Positions 26,788-35,679 of a stretch of DNA of 64,000 nt are shown here, in pieces. A model generated the notes under the pieces. It saw nothing but the letters and a program-made list of their open reading frames with translations, was not told where the DNA came from and did not search any database. The stretch is taken from positions 124,001 to 188,000 of the forward strand of contig JAGYKX010000005.1 in the NCBI GenBank assembly GCA_018401115.1. The letters run 5' to 3'. This stretch comes from Flavobacteriaceae bacterium (GTDB lineage Bacteria > Bacteroidota > Bacteroidia > Flavobacteriales > Flavobacteriaceae). Both the position numbers and the translations under genes were made by a program. How positions within the stretch are numbered: the first letter of the stretch is position 1; every line of letters begins with the position of its first letter.

Positions 26788-29238
26788 ATGAGTAATTCGA
26801 ATTTTTTACATATTGACAGTATGTCATTACAAGGAATAGATGAAGATGCAGATTTAATTCCATTAATGACTCCTGAAGATGAAGATGAAATTAATAAAGA
26901 ATCTTTACCAGAATCACTACCTATTCTACCCTTGAGAAATACGGTGCTATTTCCAGGTGTTGTGGTGCCTATTACAGCAGGGAGGGATAAGTCTATTCAG
27001 TTAATAAAAGACGCCAACAACGGAGATAAAGTGATCGGAGTAGTGTCTCAAAAAGACCAAAATACAGAGAATCCTGGTGCCAGCGACATTAGCAGAATAG
27101 GAACTGTGGCTAGAATTCTTAGGGTATTGAAAATGCCTGATGGAAATACGACAGTGATTATTCAAGGTAAAAAACGTTTTGCTATAAAAGCAGTCGTTTC
27201 TGAGGATCCATACATTAAAGCAACCGTAGAAGAGACTCCTGAACAGAGGCCTGAGCCCGATAATAAAGAGTTTTTAGCCATTATAGACTCCATAAAGGAA
27301 TTAGCTTTACAGATCATTAAAAACAATCCAAACCTCCCTTCGGAGGCTTCGTTTGCCATTAAGAATATAGAGAGCAATTCGTTTTTAATCAACTTTGTGT
27401 GTTCTAATTTATCTGTTTCTCATAAGGAAAAGCAAATTTTATTGGAAACTCCGGATTTAAAGGAGCGCGCCTTGGCTACTTTAAAGTATATGAATGTTGA
27501 GATGCAGAAATTGCAATTAAAAAATGACATTCAATCTAAGGTCAGAAATGATTTAGACCAACAGCAACGAGAGTATTTCTTACACCAGCAAATGAAAACC
27601 ATTCAAGAAGAATTGGGTGGGGTGTCTTACGAAGAAGAAGTCAATGAAATGGTTGCTGTGGCCAAAAAGAAAAAATGGCCAGAAAAAGTAGGCTTGCATT
27701 TTGACAAAGAGCTCGGTAAGCTTCAAAGAATGAACCCTCAGGTTGCGGAATACTCTATACAGAGAAATTATCTTGAACTCTTTTTGGACCTTCCATGGGA
27801 CCAATTTTCAAAGGATGTATTTGATTTAAAACGCGCTCAAAAAATCTTAGATAGGGACCATTTTGGTTTAGAAGACGTCAAGAGGCGAATTTTGGAACAC
27901 TTGGCGGTTTTAAAGCTAAGAAACGACATGAAGTCTCCTATTCTCTGTCTTTATGGACCTCCAGGGGTGGGAAAAACTTCCTTGGGTAAATCTATAGCAG
28001 AATCTCTGGGTAGAGAATACGTGAGAATGTCTCTTGGAGGCTTGAGAGATGAGGCGGAAATTAGGGGGCACCGAAAAACTTATATTGGCGCAATGCCAGG
28101 AAGGGTATTACAGAGCTTAAAGAAAGCAGGGACCTCTAATCCGGTGTTTGTATTAGATGAAATTGATAAATTGTCTAATTCACATCAGGGAGACCCTTCT
28201 TCTGCACTTTTGGAAGTATTGGATCCTGAGCAGAATGCAGATTTTCACGACAATTTCTTGGAAATGGGTTACGATCTTTCCAAAGTGTTATTTATAGCTA
28301 CTGCAAATAATTTAGGAGCTATACAGCCTGCTTTATTGGATCGTATGGAGCTCATAAATGTGTCTGGATATACGATTGAAGAAAAAGTTGAAATTGCCAA
28401 ACGCCACTTGTTACCCAAGCAATTAAAAGAACATGGTGTAACGGCAGAAAAAATTAAAATAGGCAAACCACAATTTGAAAAAATTATCGCAGGTTACACC
28501 AGAGAATCAGGCGTAAGAAACCTTGACAAGCAATTGGCTAAAATGGTTAGAAACACAGCAAAATCTATTGCTATGGAGGAAGCTTATGAGGTTAAAATTA
28601 CTCCAGAGCACATTGAAAAAGTATTGGGTGTACCTCGATTAGAACGCGATAAATATGAAAACAATAAGGTTGCAGGAGTAGTAACTGGTTTGGCATGGAC
28701 CTCTGTTGGAGGAGATATTCTGTTCATTGAGTCCATTCTTTCCAAAGGTAAAGGGCTTATGAATATTACCGGTAATTTAGGAAAGGTCATGAAAGAATCT
28801 GCTACTATAGCCCTAGAGTACATTAAGGCTCATGCGGAAGAATACGGCCTTTCTGACAATATTTTCGAAAAGTACAATGTTCACATTCATGTACCGGAAG
28901 GGGCCACACCAAAAGATGGACCAAGTGCAGGTATTACCATGCTTACTTCCTTAATATCTCTTTTCACGCAGCGAAAGGTTAAATCTCGCTTGGCAATGAC
29001 AGGGGAAATTACCCTGAGAGGTAAGGTGCTTCCTGTAGGAGGAATTAAAGAGAAAATACTTGCAGCTAAAAGAGCAAATATTAATCAAATTATCCTCTGT
29101 GAGGAAAACAGAAAAGACATTGCTGAAATTAAAGAAGCCTATTTAAAGGGTATGACTTTCCATTATGTAAGGGATATGAGTGAAGTAATGGCATTGGCAT
29201 TGACCAAAGAGCAGGTGGCTGTACCTAAAAAATTGTAA
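26788..29238 (+). CDS. lon: ATP-dependent protease La
   Basis: Lon degrades misfolded and some regulatory proteins in the cytoplasm. The 816-residue protein has the N-terminal LAN domain starting with [14 protein letters not shown]. The AAA+ domain has Walker A GPPGVGKT at 390-397. The C-terminal serine protease domain has the dyad Ser713 (DGPSAG) and Lys756 (GGIKEK). All essential residues are present, and the N-terminal extension (~45 residues, acidic) is common in Bacteroidota. The next gene, cmk, starts 25 bp after the stop. Confidence 0.97.
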   Translation: MSNSNFLHIDSMSLQGIDEDADLIPLMTPEDEDEINKESLPESLPILPLRNTVLFPGVVVPITAGRDKSIQLIKDANNGDKVIGVVSQKDQNTENPGASDISRIGTVARILRVLKMPDGNTTVIIQGKKRFAIKAVVSEDPYIKATVEETPEQRPEPDNKEFLAIIDSIKELALQIIKNNPNLPSEASFAIKNIESNSFLINFVCSNLSVSHKEKQILLETPDLKERALATLKYMNVEMQKLQLKNDIQSKVRNDLDQQQREYFLHQQMKTIQEELGGVSYEEEVNEMVAVAKKKKWPEKVGLHFDKELGKLQRMNPQVAEYSIQRNYLELFLDLPWDQFSKDVFDLKRAQKILDRDHFGLEDVKRRILEHLAVLKLRNDMKSPILCLYGPPGVGKTSLGKSIAESLGREYVRMSLGGLRDEAEIRGHRKTYIGAMPGRVLQSLKKAGTSNPVFVLDEIDKLSNSHQGDPSSALLEVLDPEQNADFHDNFLEMGYDLSKVLFIATANNLGAIQPALLDRMELINVSGYTIEEKVEIAKRHLLPKQLKEHGVTAEKIKIGKPQFEKIIAGYTRESGVRNLDKQLAKMVRNTAKSIAMEEAYEVKITPEHIEKVLGVPRLERDKYENNKVAGVVTGLAWTSVGGDILFIESILSKGKGLMNITGNLGKVMKESATIALEYIKAHAEEYGLSDNIFEKYNVHIHVPEGATPKDGPSAGITMLTSLISLFTQRKVKSRLAMTGEITLRGKVLPVGGIKEKILAAKRANINQIILCEENRKDIAEIKEAYLKGMTFHYVRDMSEVMALALTKEQVAVPKKL

Positions 29239-29263
29239 ATTTATAATGATTTAACAGGATTAA

Positions 29264-29953
29264 ATGAAAAAAATAACCATCGCTATAGACGGTTTTTCCT
29301 CTACGGGAAAAAGTACCATTGCTAAAAAATTGGCCAAATCATTGGGTTATATTTATGTTGACAGTGGCGCTATGTATCGTGGAGTAACTTATTTTGCTAT
29401 GCAGCAGGGTTTCATTAAAGACGGTATATTAGACAAATCTTCCCTTATAAATGCATTGGATCAAATAGACCTCCAATTTAAAATTGTAGCGGATCTTCCA
29501 GATGCTGCTATGTTTTTAAATGGAGAGAATATAGAAACGCCTATTAGAACTCTTGCTGTTTCTCAGCAGGTGAGTCCAGTTGCGGCCATTCCAGAGGTGA
29601 GAGAAAAGTTAGTGGCTCTACAGCAGGCAATGGGTGTTCAAAAGGGGGTAGTGATGGATGGTAGAGACATTGGAACTGTTGTTTTTCCTGAAGCTGAATT
29701 AAAATTATACCTCACCGCTTCTGCAGATACTAGAGCGCATAGGAGGTATAAAGAATTGATAGACAAGGGAGACAAGGTGCATTTTAACGCGGTGCTTAAA
29801 AATGTCCAAGAGCGTGATTATATAGATTCGCACAGAGCGACATCGCCTTTGAAAAAGGCAGATGGGGCTATAGAAATTGACAATAGTGATATGGGTCTTG
29901 ATGAACAATTCGAGCGTATATTAAGCCATGCGAACGCCCTGATTACTTCTTAA
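29264..29953 (+). CDS. cmk: Cytidylate kinase
   Basis: Cmk phosphorylates CMP and dCMP to the diphosphates. The 229-residue protein has the P-loop GFSSTGKS at 10-17, VDSGAMYRGVTY for nucleotide binding, and DGRDIGTVVFPEAELKLYLTA. The LID region RRYKELIDKG and the conserved RDYIDSHRATSPLKKADGA motif are present. It precedes rpsA, as in many bacteria, but rpsA has its own strong promoter in the 222-bp gap. Confidence 0.96.
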   Translation: MKKITIAIDGFSSTGKSTIAKKLAKSLGYIYVDSGAMYRGVTYFAMQQGFIKDGILDKSSLINALDQIDLQFKIVADLPDAAMFLNGENIETPIRTLAVSQQVSPVAAIPEVREKLVALQQAMGVQKGVVMDGRDIGTVVFPEAELKLYLTASADTRAHRRYKELIDKGDKVHFNAVLKNVQERDYIDSHRATSPLKKADGAIEIDNSDMGLDEQFERILSHANALITS

Positions 29954-30026
29954 ATTTTAGCAGGTATTCCACTATATTTTAAAGGAACATTTTTTAAAAT
30001 AACACTTTAATTTAGTGACATTTAGA

Positions 30027-30057
30027 TTTGTATTTCCCTAAATAAATTGTATTTTTG
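30027..30057 (+). promoter_or_regulatory. rpsA promoter (TTTG-N19-TATTTTTG)
   Basis: TTTG at 30027-30030 and TATTTTTG at 30050-30057 are 19 bp apart, a full match to the Bacteroidota housekeeping promoter. It gives a leader of roughly 115 nt before the rpsA ATG. Confidence 0.75.
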
Positions 30058-30061
30058 CACA

Positions 30062-30175
30062 CCTTTTTAGCAAATAGTCAAGAGGAAAAGGCAATTAAAT
30101 ATTTTAATCATTCACAACTTCTGTAGGTATTGCGCGCTCTTGTAAGCCTTTCAGAATACAAATTTTAATCTTCAA
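30062..30175 (+). promoter_or_regulatory. Structured 5' leader of rpsA (candidate)
   Basis: This long leader contains ATTAAA-TAT-TTTAAT, a perfect 6-bp hairpin. GAAAAGGC near 30085 can pair with GCCTTTC near 30148, closing a larger element around the AT-rich hairpin. S1 genes are often autoregulated by binding their own leader. Such control here is inference. Confidence 0.35.
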
Positions 30176-32005
30176 ATGACTGAAGAAAACACAAACGCAG
30201 CAGCAGAAAACGAAGCTGTAGCAGCACAAGTGACTACTGAAACAGTAGCGCAAGAACCAAAAGAATTTTTGGAAAACTTTAACTGGGACAAATACGAGCA
30301 AGGAATTGAGCGTGTGGAGGAGTCTAAGTTAGAAGAGTTTGAAACTTTGGTTTCAGCAAATTTTGTAGACACTGCAGATGAAGAGGTAGTGGTTGGAAAG
30401 GTAGTTTATCTGACTGAGCGCGAAGCTATCATTGACATTAATGCCAAGTCTGAAGGGGTAATCTCTTTAAATGAATTTCGTTACAATCCCGACTTAAAAG
30501 TAGGAGATGAGGTAGAGGTTCTTATTGACATTAGAGAAGACAAAACAGGTCAGTTGGTTTTATCTCACAGAAAAGCAAGAACTATTAAAGCTTGGGATCG
30601 TGTAAACAATGCACATGACAAGGAAGAAGTAGTAAATGGATTTGTGAAGTGTAGAACTAAAGGAGGTATGATCGTAGATGTATTTGGAATTGAGGCTTTC
30701 TTGCCAGGTTCTCAAATTGACGTGAAGCCTATTAGAGACTACGACCAATATGTTGGAAAAACAATGGAATTCAAAGTGGTTAAAATTAACCATGAATTCA
30801 AAAACGTTGTTGTTTCTCACAAAGCGCTTATTGAAGCAGATATTGAAGAGCAGAAAAAAGAAATCATTGGCCAACTAGAAAAAGGACAAGTCTTAGAAGG
30901 TGTTGTTAAAAATATTACTTCTTACGGGGTGTTTATTGATCTTGGTGGTGTAGATGGTTTGGTTCACATTACAGATCTTTCTTGGTCTAGAATTAACCAC
31001 CCGAACGAAGTGGTTGAATTAGATCAGAAATTGAATGTTGTAATCTTAGACTTTGACGACAATAAATCTAGAATCCAATTAGGTCTTAAGCAGTTAGAGA
31101 AGCACCCATGGGAAGCTTTAAGCGAAACGATTGCTATTGGAGATAAAGTAAAAGGTAAAGTAGTTGTTATTGCAGATTACGGTGCGTTTATAGAAGTAGA
31201 AGAGGGTGTAGAAGGATTAATCCACGTGTCTGAAATGTCATGGTCTACGCACTTGCGTTCTGCCCAAGACTTTGTGAAAGTTGGTGATGAGGTAGAAGCA
31301 GTGGTATTAACTTTAGACCGTGAAGACCGCAAAATGTCTCTTGGTATTAAGCAATTAACACAAGATCCTTGGACAGATATTACCACTAAATACCCAGTAG
31401 GTTCTAAGCACAAAGGTATTGTGAGAAACTTTACTAACTTTGGTGTTTTTGTTGAATTAGAAGAAGGAATTGACGGATTAATTTATATTTCTGATCTTTC
31501 TTGGACTAAGAAAATTAAACACCCATCCGAATTTGTTGCTGTTGGTGACACTTTAGAAGTAGAGGTATTGGAACTAGATGTTGACGGTAGAAAATTAAGC
31601 CTTGGTCACAAGCAAACTACAGACAACCCCTGGGATAAATACGAAGCTGAATTTGCTTTAGATTCTTTACATACTGCTACTATTGCAGAGATTGTAGACA
31701 AGGGAGCTACTATTAACTTTAATGAAGATATTGTAGCCTTTGTTCCTTCTAGACACTTAGAGAAAGAAGACGGATCTAAATTGGCCAAAGGAGACCAAGC
31801 CCAGTTTAAGGTAATTGAATTCAATAAAGAGTTTAAGCGTGTGGTAGCTAGCCATACTACTATCTTTAGAGAAGAAGAGCAACGCAATATTCGCACAGCC
31901 GTTAAGAAGGCTTCTGCGAGTGCAGACGAAGCAAAACCAACCCTTGGTGACGCTAACGAAGCATTACAAGCGTTAAAAGACAAAATGGAAGGAAATGGAA
32001 ACTAA
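30176..32005 (+). CDS. rpsA: 30S ribosomal protein S1
   Basis: S1 binds mRNA and helps initiation. The 609-residue protein has six S1 (OB-fold) repeats. The two N-terminal ones are degenerate (EREAIIDINAKSEGVISLNEF; GGMIVDVFGIEAFLPGSQ). The three central ones are strong (SYGVFIDLGGVDGLVHITDL; DYGAFIEVEEGVEGLIHVSE; NFGVFVELEEGIDGLIYISD), and the sixth is weaker (DKGATINFNEDIVAFVPSRH). The N-terminus is an acidic low-complexity segment, usual for Bacteroidota. An intrinsic terminator follows at 32025. Confidence 0.97.
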   Translation: MTEENTNAAAENEAVAAQVTTETVAQEPKEFLENFNWDKYEQGIERVEESKLEEFETLVSANFVDTADEEVVVGKVVYLTEREAIIDINAKSEGVISLNEFRYNPDLKVGDEVEVLIDIREDKTGQLVLSHRKARTIKAWDRVNNAHDKEEVVNGFVKCRTKGGMIVDVFGIEAFLPGSQIDVKPIRDYDQYVGKTMEFKVVKINHEFKNVVVSHKALIEADIEEQKKEIIGQLEKGQVLEGVVKNITSYGVFIDLGGVDGLVHITDLSWSRINHPNEVVELDQKLNVVILDFDDNKSRIQLGLKQLEKHPWEALSETIAIGDKVKGKVVVIADYGAFIEVEEGVEGLIHVSEMSWSTHLRSAQDFVKVGDEVEAVVLTLDREDRKMSLGIKQLTQDPWTDITTKYPVGSKHKGIVRNFTNFGVFVELEEGIDGLIYISDLSWTKKIKHPSEFVAVGDTLEVEVLELDVDGRKLSLGHKQTTDNPWDKYEAEFALDSLHTATIAEIVDKGATINFNEDIVAFVPSRHLEKEDGSKLAKGDQAQFKVIEFNKEFKRVVASHTTIFREEEQRNIRTAVKKASASADEAKPTLGDANEALQALKDKMEGNGN

Positions 32006-32024
32006 TTCTTTTGTTTAAATTTTT

Positions 32025-32054
32025 AAAGCCCGAGTCTTAACTCGGGCTTTTTTT
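32025..32054 (+). terminator. rpsA terminator
   Basis: AAAGCCCGAG and CTCGGGCTTT form a 10-bp stem around the loop TCTTAA, and it ends in a T run (32048-32054). It separates rpsA from pyrR. Confidence 0.93.
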
Positions 32055-32129
32055 ATGCACTTTTTTTAAAATCGAATCTTTTGAAATAGCTAAAAGGACA
32101 TTCTAGGGCTGTGAATTGAAAAAAATCCC

Positions 32130-32137
32130 TATTTTTG
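32130..32137 (+). promoter_or_regulatory. Bacteroidota -7 box for pyrR
   Basis: TATTTTTG lies 26 bp before the ATG at 32164 and just after the rpsA terminator. Its position supports ATG 32164 over an upstream in-frame TTG at 32116, which would precede the promoter. Confidence 0.5.
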
Positions 32138-32163
32138 TTTCGCAAACGCCTACGCTGGAGCTT

Positions 32164-32700
32164 ATGAGCCAAAAAGTACTTCTTTCTGAAAAAGAAATTC
32201 ACATTATCCTTCACAGGTTGGCTTGCCAGTTGTTAGAGAATCACCTTGATTTTTATAATACAGTATTGATTGGTTTGCAACCAAGAGGAACCTTTCTAGC
32301 CAACCGATTAAAGCAAATACTTCAAGAAGACTACAAGGTTAAAGACATTGCTTTGGGTTTTTTAGACATCACCTTTTTTAGGGATGATTTTAGAAGAGAT
32401 GGCAAAACGCTTACCGCCAACAAGACCCAGATAGATTTCCTGATAGACAATAAAAAAGTAGTCCTTATAGACGACGTTCTCTATACCGGTAGAAGTATTA
32501 GAGCTGCACTTACTGCACTCCAATCCTTTGGTAGGCCTGAAGAAATTGAGTTACTTACGCTTATAGATAGAAGGTTTAGCAGACATTTGCCCATTCAGCC
32601 TAATTATAGGGGGAGGCAAGTAGACGTGATTGACCATGAAAAAGTAAAGGTGTGCTGGAAGGAGCAAGATGGGGAAGACACCGTATATTTAATCAACTAA
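32164..32700 (+). CDS. pyrR: PyrR bifunctional pyrimidine regulator / uracil phosphoribosyltransferase
   Basis: The 178-residue protein belongs to the phosphoribosyltransferase fold. The PRPP-binding motif is VVLIDDVLYTGRSIRAAL, and the pattern QPRGTFLANRL and RRFSRHLPIQPNYRG is typical of PyrR. In Firmicutes PyrR binds pyr leader RNA when UMP is high. Here no attenuator hairpin is evident between pyrR and pyrB (24 bp), so it may act mainly as a uracil phosphoribosyltransferase. The gene is directly upstream of pyrB. Confidence 0.93.
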   Translation: MSQKVLLSEKEIHIILHRLACQLLENHLDFYNTVLIGLQPRGTFLANRLKQILQEDYKVKDIALGFLDITFFRDDFRRDGKTLTANKTQIDFLIDNKKVVLIDDVLYTGRSIRAALTALQSFGRPEEIELLTLIDRRFSRHLPIQPNYRGRQVDVIDHEKVKVCWKEQDGEDTVYLIN

Positions 32701-32724
32701 CGCTTTAAAAAATACATTTAAAAA

Positions 32725-33663
32725 GTGCCAAATCCTAACAGACAATTAAGTGTAAAACACTTGCTCGGGATTAAATACCTCCAAGAGACGGACATTGATC
32801 TTATTTTTGAAACGGCAGACCACTTTAAAGAAGTGATTAACCGCCCTATTAAAAAAGTGCCTTCTCTTAGAGACATTACTATTGCGAATATATTTTTTGA
32901 AAATTCTACCCGAACGAAACTCTCTTTTGAGTTGGCAGAGAAAAGATTGTCTGCAGATGTACTTAATTTTTCTACCTCACAGTCTTCTGTCACAAAAGGA
33001 GAAACCCTTATAGATACGGTCAATAATATCTTGTCTATGAAAGTAGATATGGTGGTTATGCGCCACCCTAATCCAGGCGCAGGTGTCCTGCTTTCTAAGC
33101 ATATTAATGCCGCAATAATAAATGCTGGAGACGGTGCTCACGAGCACCCCACACAGGCACTTTTAGATTCATACTCTATTAGAGAACGATTAGGAGATGT
33201 AGCTGGTAAGAAAGTAGTCATTGTAGGAGATATTCTTCATTCAAGAGTAGCTTTGTCTAATATATATGCCTTAAAATTACAGGGCGCAGAAGTGATGGTT
33301 TGCGGCCCAAAAACACTAATACCAAAGCACATTGAATCTTTAGGGGTTAGCGTAGAAACAGACCTTATAAAAGCACTCAACTGGTGTGACGTAGCCAATA
33401 TGCTTCGGGTTCAAAACGAGCGAATGGATATTAGCTATTTTCCAAGCACCAGAGAATATACCCAACTGTATGGGGTAAACATGGATCTCTTAAACAGTTT
33501 AGACAAAGAGATAGTGATCATGCACCCTGGCCCCATTAACAGAGGCGTAGAGATTACCTCAGAGGTAGCAGATTCCAATCAGTCTATCATTTTAAATCAA
33601 GTAGAAAACGGAGTAGCCATTAGAATGGCAGTCATTTATTTATTGGCTTCTAAAATAAAATAA
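32725..33663 (+). CDS. pyrB: Aspartate carbamoyltransferase catalytic subunit
   Basis: PyrB joins carbamoyl phosphate and aspartate, the first committed step of pyrimidine synthesis. The 312-residue protein has the carbamoyl-phosphate site FENSTRTKLSFELAEKRL, the loop SSVTKGETLIDT, and the HPGPINRGVEI region near the C-terminus. The start is GTG 32725. Flanking sequence gives no better ATG. No pyrI regulatory subunit is adjacent. It forms a short unit with pyrR upstream and a small coupled gene downstream. Confidence 0.96.
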   Translation: MPNPNRQLSVKHLLGIKYLQETDIDLIFETADHFKEVINRPIKKVPSLRDITIANIFFENSTRTKLSFELAEKRLSADVLNFSTSQSSVTKGETLIDTVNNILSMKVDMVVMRHPNPGAGVLLSKHINAAIINAGDGAHEHPTQALLDSYSIRERLGDVAGKKVVIVGDILHSRVALSNIYALKLQGAEVMVCGPKTLIPKHIESLGVSVETDLIKALNWCDVANMLRVQNERMDISYFPSTREYTQLYGVNMDLLNSLDKEIVIMHPGPINRGVEITSEVADSNQSIILNQVENGVAIRMAVIYLLASKIK

Positions 33664-33667
33664 ACCC

Positions 33668-33997
33668 ATGGTCCAACTCTTTGACCAAACCGCCATTTTT
33701 TCTCAAGAGAATACTGAGATTGGTGTTTTTATGGAGGCTTTAGAGTCTCTTTTAAAAGCATATCTTTCCTATCATATTATTGTAGCCCTCTCTGAGAGGA
33801 CACCCAAAGAATCTATTGATATTTCTCGATTTACCCATTGGGCAATAGCTTGTAAAAAGGCGGCTAAGTCTTTTGTACTGGTAACCAATTCCATTAGTTA
33901 TGAGGAGGCTCCAGAAAATCTGTCTTTAGTGCCTACCCTTCAAGAAGCCAAAGATGTGATAGAGATGGAAGAGATAGAAAGGGATCTCGGATTTTGA
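33668..33997 (+). CDS. Small conserved protein coupled to rnz
   Basis: This acidic protein of 109 residues has no known function. The C-terminus LVPTLQEAKDVIEMEEIERDLGF is strongly patterned and seems conserved in Flavobacteriaceae. The alternating strand/helix pattern and its core (KKAAKSFVLVTNSI) resemble STAS-like or anti-sigma-antagonist folds, but this is a guess from pattern alone. It overlaps rnz by 4 bp (TTGA), so the two are coupled. It is often mislabelled ribonuclease Z by position. Confidence 0.75.
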   Translation: MVQLFDQTAIFSQENTEIGVFMEALESLLKAYLSYHIIVALSERTPKESIDISRFTHWAIACKKAAKSFVLVTNSISYEEAPENLSLVPTLQEAKDVIEMEEIERDLGF

Positions 33998-34899
33998 AAG
34001 TCACTATTTTAGGCTGTTACGCCGCTACACCACGCACATTAACTCATCCTACTTCTCAGGTTCTTGAAATTAAAAATCACTTATTTTTAATTGATTGTGG
34101 GGAAGGTACTCAGGTGCAGCTCAGAAAACAAAAAGTACGTTTCTCTAAAATCAATCATATTTTTATATCACATTTACACGGAGATCATTTCTTTGGATTG
34201 CCGGGATTAGTCGCTACCTTTAGGCTTTTAGGTCGTGTGAATCCATTGCATATTTACGGCCCTAAAGGGATTAAGGAAGCGGTTACACTGCTCTTAAAAT
34301 TGGGCGATTCCTGGACCAATTACCCCCTTCATTTTCATGAACTAACCTCACAAGCATCTGAGGTGATATTTGAAAATAAAAAAGTAACTGTTACCACTAT
34401 ACCATTAGATCACAGGGTATATACCAATGGTTTTTTATTTCAAGAGAAAGTAGGACCCCGTAAACTAGAAGTGCAAGCCGTGGAAGCTCATGGGATAGAC
34501 TCTTGTTACTTTCAGAATATTAAAGACGGAAAAGATGCCCCTAATTCAGCAGGTAAACTGATTCCAAACGCTCAATTGAGCAGTGACCCAAAACCCGTAA
34601 AAAGTTATGCTTTTTGTAGTGACACAGCATATTTCCCTGAGATAATCCCTCAGATTAAAGGCGTTACTGTCCTTTATCACGAGAGTACTTTTTTGGAAAC
34701 AGAGGCAGATTTAGCGATCAAGACCAAACATTCTACAGCCCAGCAGGCCGCAAAAATAGCCAGTGCTGCCAGCGTAGAAACGCTAATCTTAGGGCATTAT
34801 TCTACCCGTTATGATGGTTTAGAACTTTTCAAAGAAGAGGCTGAAGTTCATTTTAAACCGGTTTTTTTAGCAGACGACGGAAGAGAGTTTGAGTTTTAG
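33994..34899 (+). CDS. rnz: Ribonuclease Z
   Basis: RNase Z removes the 3' trailer from tRNA precursors. The 301-residue metallo-beta-lactamase protein has the signature SHLHGDH, giving metal ligands His60, His62, Asp64 and His65. Further ligand regions are LDHRVYTNGFLF, FCSDTAYFPEI and LGHYSTRY. The conserved N-terminus KVTILGCYAATPRT requires the TTG start at 33994, which overlaps the stop of the preceding gene (TTGA). That overlap implies re-initiation. Confidence 0.94.
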   Translation: MKVTILGCYAATPRTLTHPTSQVLEIKNHLFLIDCGEGTQVQLRKQKVRFSKINHIFISHLHGDHFFGLPGLVATFRLLGRVNPLHIYGPKGIKEAVTLLLKLGDSWTNYPLHFHELTSQASEVIFENKKVTVTTIPLDHRVYTNGFLFQEKVGPRKLEVQAVEAHGIDSCYFQNIKDGKDAPNSAGKLIPNAQLSSDPKPVKSYAFCSDTAYFPEIIPQIKGVTVLYHESTFLETEADLAIKTKHSTAQQAAKIASAASVETLILGHYSTRYDGLELFKEEAEVHFKPVFLADDGREFEF

Positions 34900-34916
34900 A
34901 AATCGTTCCATTTCCC

Positions 34917-34924
34917 TATCTTTG
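34917..34924 (+). promoter_or_regulatory. Bacteroidota -7 box for pdxH
   Basis: TATCTTTG lies 15 bp before the pdxH ATG. A TTTG at 34888-34891 is 25 bp upstream, somewhat far. Confidence 0.45.
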
Positions 34925-34939
34925 GATTAAAATTTTGAC

Positions 34940-35587
34940 ATGGAAAAAGATTTAGGAAATTACAGAAAATCCTACGAAAAAGAAGCTTTAGAGGAGTCTA
35001 AGATTTCAGACAATCCTATGCAGCAGTTTCAAACCTGGTTTTATGAGGTAGAGGCCTCTGAAACTGTAGATGAGGCCAATGCTATGAGTATTTCTTCTGT
35101 AGGTTTGGATGGTTTTCCTAAAACTCGTATCGTGCTTTTAAAAAAGTATTACGAAGAGGGATTTGTTTTCTACACTAATTATGATTCTGAAAAGGGTAGG
35201 GCTATTGCGGCCCATCCAGAGGTTTGTTTGTCTTTTTTCTGGCCCAGTATGGAACGTCAAGTAATTATTAAAGGACTTGCAGAGAAGCTTCCGGCAGCTG
35301 TTTCAGATCATTATTTTGATTCTAGACCCTTGGGCTCCCGATTAGGTGCGATGGTGTCTCCTCAAAGCGAGGTGATTGATTCTAGGGCGGTATTGGAAGA
35401 TTCGTTGAAGGCTCTAGAGGCACAAGTCGTAGACGGTCAAGTTAAAAGACCTGACCATTGGGGCGGGTATTTGGTACGTCCTAAAAGTATAGAGTTTTGG
35501 CAAGGTAGGCCCAACAGGCTTCACGACAGAATTAGATATACTTTAGAAGAAGATCTAAATTGGAAGGTGGAGCGTTTAGCGCCTTAA
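34940..35587 (+). CDS. pdxH: Pyridoxamine 5'-phosphate oxidase
   Basis: PdxH oxidises pyridoxine and pyridoxamine phosphates to PLP using FMN. The 215-residue protein has the normal length. FMN-contact motifs are KTRIVLLK and FVFYTNYDSEKGRAI, and the C-terminal substrate motif is PKSIEFWQGRPNRLHDRI followed by WKVERLAP, all typical of true PdxH. Contrast the flavoprotein at 838-1395, which lacks the last motif. It has its own promoter box. Confidence 0.97.
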   Translation: MEKDLGNYRKSYEKEALEESKISDNPMQQFQTWFYEVEASETVDEANAMSISSVGLDGFPKTRIVLLKKYYEEGFVFYTNYDSEKGRAIAAHPEVCLSFFWPSMERQVIIKGLAEKLPAAVSDHYFDSRPLGSRLGAMVSPQSEVIDSRAVLEDSLKALEAQVVDGQVKRPDHWGGYLVRPKSIEFWQGRPNRLHDRIRYTLEEDLNWKVERLAP

Positions 35588-35645
35588 TCTAAAAAAAATA
35601 ATCACTTCCTTTCATAAATTTAACTCTATAATATATAAACTGTAG

Positions 35646-35653
35646 TACTTTTG
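35646..35653 (+). promoter_or_regulatory. Bacteroidota -7 box for ppk1
   Basis: TACTTTTG fits TAnnTTTG and lies 26 bp before ATG 35680, in the 92-bp gap after pdxH. Confidence 0.45.
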
Positions 35654-35679
35654 TACTTTAGTTGTTTAAGGGAATAGAT

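Noticed and set aside
32130-32164. PyrR-binding attenuator in front of pyrR-pyrB
   Set aside because: The leader is only about 20-25 nt and contains no terminator-antiterminator pair. The hairpin nearby is the rpsA terminator.
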